Positions 55,225 to 64,000 of a stretch of 64,000 nucleotides of DNA are shown one piece after another (position 1 is the first letter of the stretch; the number at the start of each line of letters is the position of its first letter). This stretch comes from Eurosta solidaginis. Lineage: Eukaryota; Arthropoda; Insecta; Diptera; Tephritidae. Where the stretch lies: contig NC_090319.1 in the NCBI RefSeq assembly GCF_040869045.1, positions 260,478,897 to 260,542,896 of the forward strand, in the 5' to 3' direction. A program made the translations under genes and the position numbers. Under the pieces are notes generated by a model. It was not told where the DNA came from. It searched no databases and worked only from the letters and a program-made list of their open reading frames with translations.

Positions 55225-56037
55225 TCTATAATATAAAAATAAGTCGGGTTTTCCTTCCTGACGCTATAACTCCAGAACGCAAGAACCGATTTCCACGGTT
55301 TTTCATTCGTTGGAAAGGTCTCGGGCTCCGTGAGGTTTATAGCAAAGAAAATTCAGAATCGACGCACAGGGTCTCGATATGTAGGCCAAAACGTGGACCC
55401 GGGTACCCCTAGAATGTGTTTATAGAATATGGATATCAAATGAAAGCTGTTCATGAGTGCTTTAGTAGAAGGGTAATTTTCATACCTTTGGGTGACTAGG
55501 GTCTCGAGATATAGGCCAAAACATAGACCCGGATACCCCTAGAATGTGTGTATTATGGATGTCAAATGATTGCTGAGAGCTTTAAAGTAATTTTCATTGT
55601 GATATAAATTTGGTATATACATTTGCCTCTGTTAGTATTTACGATGCTATTTTCCGGAAAGTAGACCAGAGACGAACTGGGACTGGGATTAGGACTAGGA
55701 CTGGTACTGAGACTGAGACTCGGAGTGGGACTGGGACTGAAACTCGGAATGGGACTGGAACAAAATACATACCATCCTCTGGTACTGGCAATAAGATATG
55801 AAGAAGAATGAGAAAAATTTGAGAGAAGAGAAAAGAGAGAAGGAGAAGGAAACCGATAAAGAGATAGAATGAGACGAAGATGGAGATAGATGAAGCGAAA
55901 AATACGGAGGGAGGAGTGAATACAAAGATCAGGAAAAAGTGTAGAGTGGCAAGGGCAGAGTTAGACGGAAAATGCTTATTAAAATGTATGCAGATAGACC
56001 AAATTTAGAGCAGAACACCGTCTGCCGGGTCTCCTAG
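55225..56037 (+). mobile_element. Non-autonomous Helitron, 813 bp
   Basis: It starts TCTATAATATAAAAATAAG and ends GCCGGGTCTCCTAG, with no target duplication, inserted between A and T. Removing it restores AATAAAATTCTCTTTTAAC, as in hAT copy 1 near 45250 (AATAAAATTCTTTTTTAAC). 5'-TC, 3'-CTAG and A|T insertion are the Helitron hallmarks. It contains two 130-bp monomers (55382 and 55512) and an imperfect GGGACT-type repeat (about 55675-55760). No Rep/helicase is encoded. Confidence 0.88.
55382..55600 (+). repeat. Two 130-bp monomers inside the Helitron
   Basis: TAGGCCAAAAC occurs at 55382 and 55512, a 130-bp step. Shared words with the 6354 array include CCCTAGAATGTGTTT, ATATGGATATCAAATGAAAG (array: ATGGGTATCAAATGAAAGG) and CGAGATAT. 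The second unit is shortened. Confidence 0.8.
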
Positions 56038-56138
56038 TTCTCTTTTAACAGCCACATATTGCTTCAAATAATCTTTTCTAATTATTTGGTAACATTTTAA
56101 TCATTTCTGATAAATTTAATGATGATTATAAATTTGAA

Positions 56139-56427
56139 TTATTCAATATAGAAAGTTCGGATATCAAGGAGTGGCTTTACTTGCTTTTTTCGCTGCAAAA
56201 TTTTTATAATAATATCAAAATTTAACTGTCTTGCCAAAACAGATTGAACACAAAGCGTGGCAAGTCCTGAAACACGCTCTTGAGATGAACCCGATCTATG
56301 AAAGTTTTTGATTCTTGTAAGGAATCTGAAAGAACGTTCTGCACTAGCTACAGTGACAGGTATAGTGCAAAAGATACGTAAAGCAACACAAATGTTGGCG
56401 AAAATCGTATACAGATTTTGAACATAT
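56139..56427 (-). pseudogene. hAT transposase C-terminal fragment (copy 2)
   Basis: Carries YTIFANICVALRIFCTIPVT and VASAERSFRFLTRIKNFH, the hAT dimerisation region; this copy keeps the CVALRIFCTIPV segment that is shortened in copy 1. It is cut at its N-terminal side by the LTR at 56428; the first residues of the open frame come from the LTR. Confidence 0.8.
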
Positions 56428-57054
56428 TGTAACGAATTTACTTGCAAATCCTCTTATTGGCAATTCTCTGCTAAGTTCGAATCACTAAACTGTTGAATAA
56501 ATAACTCCAATATGTAATAGTGCAAAATGGCCTTTATTAAAGTACTTCACAATAACACTCAAACTGTGCAACGAATAGCTTGCTTAATAACCAAACTGAT
56601 TGATAGCTCAAATGAAACTCTACTATTCAAAATAATACTGCTCTTGCTCGCTAGATAGCGTCTTAGTCGAAACTGCTTGACAGCTCAAATCAAACTGAAT
56701 TCCAGCGCCTCTACAATTGCCGCCTTTTATACTCTTTGACTTCAACCTTCGCATCTTCTAGGCGCTTCCAGAATCTGCTAGTCCAGCAGCTCTCAAACTT
56801 CTCAGCTGTAACTACAATTGCACAATTTTATAGTTTTGCTCATTGCATACTTATAGGAGTATCTCAGATATATGCATGTGTTTGTGCATTGACTCTCCGC
56901 TGTTCGTATACGTAATTGGTACATATGTGTAGACGCAATTATTGTTTCGTTTATGTAGATACATAATGATTGATCTATGGATGTGAATTCACGTCACTGC
57001 TTAGCATCGGCTTAGAGGCGATAGCATCTTTCAGTGCCGCTAACATTCGTTACA
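56428..57054 (-). repeat. 3' LTR of gypsy copy 2
   Basis: 627 bp, plus-strand limits TGTAACGAATTTAC and AACATTCGTTACA. The purine-rich tract lies just inside (plus strand CTGCCCTCCACC, 57055-57066). It lies in hAT copy 2 after GAACATAT. Confidence 0.87.
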
Positions 57055-57138
57055 CTGCCCTCCACCTAAGTCTGATAGTCCCGATCAGACAAATCTCTCG
57101 ATCTATACGCTGCCAGCCGTTCCAAATGAACCACTCTT

Positions 57139-57634
57139 CTAATCCGTGGTTTCCCAGTGGTTTGTATGAAAGATGGTATCACTGATCTTCTTCACAACTT
57201 TGAACGGGCCTTTCCAACTGCACCGAATCTTGGAGGGAACACCTTTCCGCCGGTGAGGGTTGTATAACAGTACCAAATCTCCCTCCAAGAAACCTTCCGA
57301 ATTTTTGTTCTCATTGTACCTGCGTTTCATCTTACTACTCATTATCCTGAATCGTTCCCTCGCACTCTGTTGCTTGGCCAATGAACTACTTCGTGGAGCT
57401 TGCGCTGGACGGATTTGCTTTGCATAATCAGTATCGTTCCGACGCTTCACAACAGTAGTGTGCCTTGGCTTGAAACCACCCTTGCATTCTTTCTGCGAAA
57501 TCCTTTCCTTCGTTTTAGTACGTCCGTTAGGGCTTTTCAATGGCAGTGTTTCTCTCACAGGTACCTTCGGTTTTGATTTGTTTGGCCCATTTGTTCCATC
57601 AACCTTTACCTTTGAATTTCGTGGCCTTTGTCGA
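57139..57634 (-). pseudogene. Integrase C-terminal tail of gypsy copy 2
   Basis: Minus-strand reading GGFKPRHTTVVKRRNDTD, AKQQSARERFRIMSSKMK and LEGDLVLLYNPHRRKGVPSK parallels copy 1 residues 480-610. It is cut off from gag-protease by the LINE. The frame runs out near TIFHTNHWETTD, where copy 1 continues a few residues. Confidence 0.82.
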
Positions 57635-57685
57635 GTTGTTGTTGTTGTTGTAGCAATGCTCGCCCCACCTAATAGCCGCGACCGA

Positions 57686-58861
57686 TCACAAATTGTCATC
57701 AATATCCTCTAACGGGAGTCCAAGGAAACTTGCCGTTTCAACAGGGGTGGACCATAAGGAAAGGGGTGTTAGAGGCGTTGGTTCCACATTACAATTGAAG
57801 AGATGGTTGGTGTCATGTGGGGACACATTGCAAGCGGGGCATACATTTTGTATGTCAGGGTTGATTCTGGATAGGTAAGAGTTTAACCTGTTACAGTATC
57901 CAGAACGAAGTTGAGCAAGAGTGACACGCGTTTCCCTGGGGAGTATGCGTTCCTCTTCCGCGAGTTCTGGATATTTTTCTTCAAGTACTGGATTCACCGG
58001 GCAATTCACGACATAAAGGTCCGACGCCTGTCTATGGAGTTCACCAAGGACCTGCTTGTGTTTTTTCGCTTCATACGGCTGGGTTCTCAGGTGCCGTATT
58101 TCCTCAAAATGCTTACGGAGATGACTCCTTAGGCCCCTAGGCGGTGCTGGTTCGTCAATCAGATGTCTGTTGGGATGCCCAGGTTTCTGGGTATTCAACA
58201 GAAACTGTTTGGTCAGCATCTCATATTCTCGCCTCATTATGCAGATGGTGTTCTGGGGACATAAGAAGACAGCCCGTGGCGATTCTGAGAGCAGTATTTT
58301 GGCAGGCCTGTAGTTTCTTCCAGTGGGTGGTTTTTAGGCTTGACGACCATATGGGTGACGCGTAGCACGTAATCGGCTGGCTAATTGCTTTGTATGTGGT
58401 CATGAGCGTTTCTTTATCTTTTCCCCAGGTACTGCCAGCAAGGGATTTGAGGATTTTATTACACCTCTGAATTCTCGGAACAATTGCGGTTGCGTGCGCA
58501 CTAAAATGTAGATCCTGATCAAACGTCACACCCAAGATTTTGGGGTGTAGGACAGTCGGTAGCGTAGTGCCATCGACGTGGATGTTCAATATGGTCGACA
58601 TTTGGGGCGTCCATGTTGTAAATAAGGTCGCGGAAGATTTAGTCGGTGACAATGCCAGGTTTCGCGAGGCGAAAAAACTGGAGAGATCAGGGAGATGCCG
58701 TTTATTTTATTGCATAGCTCATCGATCTCTGGGCCTGGGCCTGTGGCCATTATTGTGCAGTCATCGGCGTAGGAAACGATTGTGACTCCTTCCGGTGGTG
58801 AAGGTAGCTTAGATATGTAGAAATTAAACAAAAGTGGGGATAGGACACCACCCTGTGGCAC
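57686..58861 (-). pseudogene. LINE family A (copy 2): RT second half and C-terminus
   Basis: Three short frames follow the stop at 58865: PQGGVLSPLLFNFYISKL with VSYADDCTIMATG (58586-58861); PKILGVTFDQDLHFSAHA (58221-58652); and the C-terminal part with CPACNVSPHDTNHLFNC (57686-58237). A one-base loss near 58693 and a deletion of about 20 bp near 58222 cause the frame changes. Confidence 0.84.
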
Positions 58862-58864
58862 CCC

Positions 58865-60931
58865 TTATTTAATTCTCCTTGGTTTTGATGTTTCGTTTCT
58901 GAATTGCACCGATGCCTGCCGACCACCCAGATAATTTGCGGTCCACCTTTTAAGACGTGGGGGAAGGGTAGACCCTTCCAGGTCTTGCAGTAATGAGCCA
59001 TGGTTGACCGTATCAAAGGCTTTTGATAGGTCTAGCGCTACGAGTACTGTTCTATGGTGGGGGTATTGATTCAAACCGCAATTTATCTGGGTGCTAATGA
59101 CATTTAGCGCGGAGGTAGTGCTATAGAGTTTTCTGAAGCCATGCTGATGAGGGGCTAGCTGCAAATGTGCTTGGAAATAAGGGAGCAAAATGGCTTCAAG
59201 CGTCTTTGCCACTGGCGATAGGAGAGATATCGGACGATATGACTCACCTACGTTAGCTGGTTTCCCAGGCTTTAGTAGCGGGACCACCTTGGCCATTTTC
59301 CATTTCTCGGGTATGGCAAAGGTGGAGAGAGACAGGTTGAAGACATGCGCTAAATATTTGAAACCCTCTTTCCCTAGGTTTTTAAGCATCGGCATGGCCA
59401 TGCCGTCTGGGCCCACTGCTTTGGATGGTTTAGCGCGACCAATGGCGTCCTCAACCTCTCTAGCGGTGATGGTGATTGGTGACGCGCTGAATTTGTGCTT
59501 ATGTGCGTGTCTATTGGCTCTCCGTTTATCTTTGTCGACCGTAGGATGCATTATATATTGTCGGCAGAAAGCGCTCGCGCATTTTTCCGCATCCGACAGC
59601 ACCTTATCGCCAAAGGCGATGGAAACTTTGTCTTTGTGCTTAGTCGAATTCGATAGGGACTTTACGGTGGACCAAAGTTTACCTACACCGGTAGAGAGGT
59701 TACAACCTCTTAGGTGCTCTTCCCATTTCGCCCGCTTGTGTTCGTCCACAAGCAATCTGATGCGTTGGTTTATATCCCTTATTTGGGGGTCGCCTGGATA
59801 AAGCTGTCTTATAAGGTCGCGTTCCCTCGCTAAGCTCGCGGCCTCCGCCGGGAAGTGGGGCCGGATTTCGGGAATTCTCCCGGCGGGAATGAAATGTGCC
59901 GAGCCGGATTCAATGACCTTACGGAAGGCACGCTCCCCTTGGCGGGCATCAGTCGGGATAGGGAGGGCAGCAAAGCTGCTGTCTGTTGCAGATTTATATT
60001 CTTCCCACTTTCCTTTTTTGAAGTTTATGAAAGTGCGTTTTTCGGTGACGATGAAGTCGGCGGTACGCTCGAACGAAATAAGTATGGGCAGGTGGTCGGA
60101 TGCCAATGTTACCATCGGCTGCAAGTTGACGCAGTTTACGAGTTCTGCGCTCACGATTGAGATATCTGGCGAGCTATGACAGCTTCCTACCATACGTGTG
60201 GGGGCATCTCCGTTTATTGTGCAGAACGTCGTTTCTTCTATTTGATCCGCCAACATCTCACCCCTACTGTCCGCCCGCAAGTTTGAATACCATAGGTCGT
60301 GATGGGCATTGAAATCGCCTAAGATAATGCGATTGTTGCCAGTGAGTAAGGCCTCTATTTTAGGGCGGTATCCACTGGGGCAACAGGTGACAGGAGGGAT
60401 GTAGATGTTGCTGATTTCTAGATTTGCATCGCCTGACCGGACAGATAGGCCTTGACGTTCTAAGACATTGTCCCTGCGGTCGATGCCAGGATCAAATATA
60501 TGATATTGCACAGAGTGGTGTATAATAAACGCGAGGCCGCCTCCATTTCCGCTCTCGCGGTCCTTCCTGTGGACATTATACCCAGAGCAGGTCTGCAATG
60601 CAGATCTTGCTGTGAGTTTAGTCTCTTGAATAGCAGCAATGCGGATGTTGTGCCGCTTCATGAAATCGACTATCTCCGTAATCTTCCCAGTTAGTCCATT
60701 ACAGTTTAACTGCAGAATTCTGAAGTGCATGAGGGGTGACGCCGCCACTCTAGGGGTAAGTGACGGGTGACTACGCCTAGGTTGTGGAAGGCCAGGACGC
60801 AACTGCTGTTGTGCCTTGGGACTGGGCGCCCTTGGGCAAGCATTGGGGTACCCGGATGATTTAGGTTTGCGACCTGGCAACATGGCGCGATGAAACCCGT
60901 CGAGGGGTTGCCGTCGCGGAGACCAGAACAT
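58865..60931 (-). pseudogene. LINE family A (copy 2): endonuclease and RT first half
   Basis: The longest family A frame (688 residues). The endonuclease has LQLNCNGL, AIQETKLTARSAL, ILGDFNAHHDLWYSN, SPDISIVS and ASDHLPI. A linker with GRIPEIRPHFPAEAASLARE follows. RT starts with KPSKAVGPDGMAMPML, YRPISLLSPVAKTLEA, HQHGFRKLYSTTSA and LVALDLSKAFDTVNHGS. A premature TAA at 58865 replaces the Gln codon present in copy 1 (IKQGVPQGG). Upstream, a 1-2 bp loss near 60812 separates it from the fingers. Confidence 0.86.
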
Positions 60932-61652
60932 CTAGGAAAGTGGCACCACTCAAGGCAGGAGCTGCATTGAGCGGATGTCGCAAACCTATATATTCTGTGC
61001 TGGCAGACGGTGCAAACGGAGGTAGGGACTAAGAGTCTGTTTCCCTGACCTGCACGATTGCTGCCAGAAAAGAGGGGGGGAGAAGAAGACGGGGGCAGGG
61101 GCTGATGCTCAGCATTGCTACCAGCTCTACTACGAAGGTAGTAGTTATGAGTGGTATCAGCTGTTTGAGTTGTTGGCGCCGTGGGGCGCGAGCAGCAGCG
61201 GGTACTTGTTGTGGGTTGCTGAGCAGCGAGGCTGCTGAAAGGTAGTGGAGGGGCGCTTAGGCGTAGACTACGGGACGCCCTTTGGCGTGAGCAGCAAGGA
61301 GCCACAAAAGATTTATAAAAGTTACGTGGACGTCGGGTTTTGGGATCAAGCCCAGAACAACCTGCCCGATGCAACCATCCCTTACACGAGACACACTGAA
61401 CAGATTATGACCGTCCTAAAAAGATTCTTTTCTGGCAAATGCAGCAAAACCATTTCTCAGGACCGGGGTCAGGAGACGGACCCGGATTGGGTTCGATACC
61501 TTCCCGGAGTAAGAGAATATGTAGCAGTCCTGCTGCAAGGAGCTGCTGGGAGGATGACAATTTGTGGGAGGGACGAAACAAATTAAATGGGGTCACACTG
61601 AAATGACAGTCCTTGGTCGGGAAAAATCCCGAGTCGCTCCGGTACATAGAAC
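60706..61652 (-). pseudogene. LINE family A (copy 2): 2A-like motif and PHD-like fingers
   Basis: GIEPNPGP is coded at 61477-61500, preceded by the hydrophobic QQLLAAGLLHILLL. Finger 1 (CCICQKRIFLGRS) is broken by a TAA where copy 1 has Tyr. The same frame resumes as CKGWMHRAGCSGLD through finger 2, CTVCQHRIYRFATS...CSSCLEWCHFPRC. Upstream the open frame continues without a stop into the gypsy protease (61405-62649), a chance fusion. Confidence 0.82.
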
Positions 61653-61682
61653 CGACTGCCTTGGGAAGCGGCCTTTGTCGAG

Positions 61683-63535
61683 TCTTCTCCACCAGTACCC
61701 GATTACTGCTGAACCCTTTTTCCAAACTAAAGTTAAGTGGTATGTCCTGGTTCTTATAGCGCATAATTTTTCTCCGCATATCGATCCTGACGTCATGGTC
61801 AACCAAGAAGTCCACTCCCAATATGACTTCATCAGCGATCTCCGCCACAACGAATTTGTGTAAAACCATGACCTTCCCAATTAGGACTTCACATATCACT
61901 TCTCCCTGGACTTGGTTATACTCGCCAGTGACCGTACGCAACCTTGCTCCAGGTAATGACCTTACTCTCCTGTAGACCAAATCAGATCGAATCAAGGAAT
62001 GAGATGCGCCCGTATCTACAGTCAGTACATGTTCTTTGCCATCCACATTTCCTCTGACGGTAAGACTGCTCGATTTTCTACCAATTTGCAACACAGATAT
62101 CACAGGGCATTCAATAGCTGGATCTAGCTGTCGATCTCTACCTCTTACTCGCTCTTGCTCATCTCCTCCAGCTTTGCGTTTACGGCCACCCACATTGTTG
62201 GAACTATTAGGACCAATATCGCAATGACGCGCAATGTGACCGGGCTTCCCGCATTTGAAGCATTTGATAACTTTTTCACTCCGCTTTTGCGATCCTTTCA
62301 GCACCTCCAATATTACGTCTACCCACTCTGGCCTTTCTACTTCCACACGGCGTGCTTTGAAAACTGGCTTACACAGAAGCGACGCTGTTTCCTGAATCAG
62401 AGCATGTGATACCGTTTCTGCGAATGTTGGCTTTGGGTTCGCATATGTAGCTCGCTTTGTTTCTACGTCCCGTATGCCATTTATAAAACTCTGGATTTTT
62501 ACCCTCTCGGTGTATTCCACGGGTGCGTCCGCATTTGCGAGATGAGCCAACCTTTCAACATCCGAGGCAAACTCCTGCAAAGTCTCATTCGCTTTCGTGA
62601 CGGTTTTGCAACTCAATTTGGAATATCTGTTTCCTATGCTCACTTCCATAACGTCTCTCGACAGCGGCCATCAATGCTTCATAGTTGTTCGCTCCCCTTC
62701 GGGAATCGTCTGTAGGATTTCGGCTGCTGGCCCTTTCAATGCCACGAAGAGAGCTGCAACTTTATCTTCAGCATTCCAGTTGTTCGCTGCCGACGCCTTC
62801 TCAAATTGAAACTTAAATACCTGGAATGGAACAGAACCATCAAAAGTTGGGGATTTTACCTTCAGAGTAGACGTTGAAGTCATTGGACGGTTCAATTGTA
62901 ACTCCTGAATCCCATCTTTCAAAGCATCTATCTCGGCCTCCATTTTATCTTGTCGACCACTGAACCCTTCCTGAAACTGCGTGAGTTTCTCTTCCATTCG
63001 CGATTGTAGTTGTGCAGAGATCTGCGATGATACCTGTGCTGAAATTTGTGTCGACATTTCTGATATATGTACGTGCCTCTTGTGCTTCAATTTAAGATGT
63101 TATTTCTGACGACATTTCTGAGATACGTGTCTCCTGTGATTCAATCTTCGCTGTTATACGGTTCTCCTGTGATTCTAGTTGTTTTTCCATCTTGGATGTT
63201 ATTCGTGTCTCTTGGGATTCCACCTGTGATGACATATACGTTTCCTGTTCTTCTAGTTGAGATGACATTGTCGATGTTTGAGCAGATATTGCAGCCAAAA
63301 TCATGTTCAAGTCTGTGCTCGTAACTGTCTGCGATGTTTCGTTTTTCTCTTCAATTTTTGTTGTTGTCTCGTCCCCATCAGGATAAAAGACATACTCGTC
63401 CACATCAATTCCTTCTGCTTCCATTGCCTCTCGTAGTTGTGCTTGGAGTTCAAGTTTAACGCCGCTTGTATTCAAACCACGGATCTCCAACTCTTTCATT
63501 AGTTGCTGGATCTTCAATTCACTGAACTTTGCCAT
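61683..63535 (-). pseudogene. Gag and protease of gypsy copy 2, frameshifted
   Basis: It starts at the ATG of 63535, about 50 nt inside the LTR. The first 45 residues (KFSELKIQQLMKELEIRGLN, then SGVKLELQAQLREAM) look like a SAP domain. Next comes the coiled-coil repeat (SQESQETRIS-type, 63092-63250), ending in a stop at 63092. The second piece (62671-63090) has Gag capsid sequence KSPTFDGSVPFQVFKFQFEK. The third (61683-62649) has the knuckle CFKCGKPGHIARHC and protease LTVDTGASHSLIRSD and VILGVDFL. Stops and shifts separate the pieces. Confidence 0.84.
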
Positions 63536-63570
63536 GTCCTTGTTGTCCTCTGGAATTTATTCAACAATTC

Positions 63571-63585
63571 CTCTTCTGACACCAA
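63571..63585 (-). promoter_or_regulatory. Primer-binding site, probably tRNA-Leu
   Basis: Minus strand TGGTGTCAGAAGAGG, two bases inside the 5' LTR. It is complementary to a tRNA 3' end of type CCTCTTCTGACACCA, which I associate with insect tRNA-Leu. It primes minus-strand DNA synthesis in LTR elements. Confidence 0.65.
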
Positions 63586-63587
63586 TT

Positions 63588-63822
63588 GTAACGAATTTAC
63601 TTGCAAATCCTCTTATTTGCAATCCTCTGCTAAGTTCGAATCACTAAACTGTTGAATAAATATCTCCAATATGTAATAATGCAAAATGGCCTTTATTAAA
63701 GTACGTCACAATAACACTCAAACTGTGCAACGAATAGCTTGCTTAATAACCAAACTGATTGATAGCTCAAATGAAACTCTACTATTCAAAATAATACTGC
63801 TCTTGCTCGCTAGATAGCGTCT
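63588..63822 (-). repeat. 5' LTR of gypsy copy 2, broken at 63822
   Basis: TGTAACGAATTTACTTGC to GATAGCGTCTTA, about 98% like 56428-56664. After GTCTTA the LTR sequence stops and other sequence follows, so nearly 400 bp of the LTR is missing. Confidence 0.85.
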
Positions 63823-64000
63823 TAAGCTTTGTTCGACTTGTATTTTTCGTATGTCATGGTCAACCAAGAAGTCCACTCCCAATATGACTTCATCAACGAT
63901 CTCCGCCACAACGAATTTGTGTAAAACCATGCCCTTCCCAAGTAGGACTTCACATATCACTTCTCCCTGGACTTGGTTATACTCGCCAGTGACCGTACGC
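63823..64000 (-). pseudogene. Protease fragment of another gypsy-family copy, running off the window
   Basis: From about 63852 the minus strand reads VICEVLLGKGMVLHKFVVAE and VILGVDFLVDHD, the same protease as at 61760-61930 with some changes. It is joined to the broken LTR by about 28 bp (AGCTTTG...CGACTTGTATTTTTCG) resembling hAT sequence near 46088-46120. Confidence 0.72.

Larger units (their letters stand above)
54980..56427 (-). mobile_element. hAT transposon copy 2 (end portion)
   Basis: From CAGGGCCGTAGAGAG at 54980 it aligns with copy 1 (45007 on) apart from the Helitron at 55225-56037. At 56427 it is cut by the LTR element, where copy 1 continues GAACATATGTAGATGG. It lacks the SINE found in copy 1. 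Confidence 0.82.
57636..61669 (-). mobile_element. LINE family A, copy 2, full length
   Basis: The 13-bp duplication GGCCTTTGTCGAG flanks it (57623-57635 and 61670-61682). It is 4034 bp, with the 5' end GCTTCCCAAGGCAGTCGG and a (CAA)n 3' tail. Relative to copy 1 it has its own stops and small deletions, so both are dead but complementary for reading the ancestral layout. Confidence 0.92.
56428..63822 (-). mobile_element. Ty3/gypsy-type LTR element, RT-less derivative, copy 2
   Basis: Minus-strand order from the right: 5' LTR (63588-63822, cut at 63822), primer-binding site, gag, protease, integrase tail and 3' LTR (56428-57054). A family A LINE (57636-61669) splits the interior at the protease/integrase-tail join. 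The two LTRs differ at only a few of 235 comparable bases, so the insertion is moderately young. As in copy 1, the RT, RNase H and integrase core are absent. Confidence 0.88.

Overview
The window is a repeat-dense stretch of an insect genome, most likely a higher fly (a tephritid-type fruit fly is my guess from the repeat styles; this is inference). I found no host gene: no convincing exon chain, tRNA, rRNA or CRISPR array. Almost everything that can be read is a transposable element or its remains, and no cellular pathway or operon logic applies.

Layout. 1-3753: 3' part of a Ty3/gypsy-type LTR element that keeps gag, protease and the integrase tail but lacks the reverse transcriptase (RT) core; its LTR is split by a hAT-like MITE. 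4658-6045: MITE half and a 5'-truncated LINE ending in an ATGA repeat. 6354-10336: a large element with matching termini and a 130-bp tandem array. 10893-13090: 5'-truncated RTE-like LINE with an open RT frame. 13870-18298: a SINE split by a nearly full-length LINE (family A) that codes for a 2A-like motif, two PHD-like fingers, endonuclease and RT. 19867-20160: hAT-like MITE. 20217-26791: another hAT-like MITE holding a SINE and a second, internally duplicated family A LINE. 26842-29424: inverted second copy of the 130-bp-array element. 29781-30375: solo LTR. About 30400-32100: broken Harbinger transposon with both of its genes. 32827-41377: DNA transposon with a decayed transposase, entered by a 6-kb LOA-like LINE whose ORF2 (1206 aa) is intact. 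41380-42534: MITE, near-perfect palindrome, solo LTR. 42920-48609: hAT-like inverted-repeat element enclosing LINE pieces and another hAT element with its own tRNA-type SINE. 48618-54055: mostly unrecognised AT-rich DNA with one TIR element and a Harbinger scrap. 54056-54471: intact SINE. 54980-56427: hAT copy holding a Helitron. 56428-63822: second copy of the RT-less gypsy derivative, holding a third long family A LINE. 63823-64000: scrap of a further gypsy copy.

Insertions are nested up to three levels in both orientations. Target-site duplications (TSDs), read directly at many junctions, give the relative order of events. The LOA ORF2 and the RTE RT are the only long coding regions that look undamaged. 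The most notable signals are the shared RT-less gypsy structure in two separate copies, the 130-bp monomer shared between two element types, the 2A/PHD-finger LINE, and the nested tandem duplications in one LINE copy.
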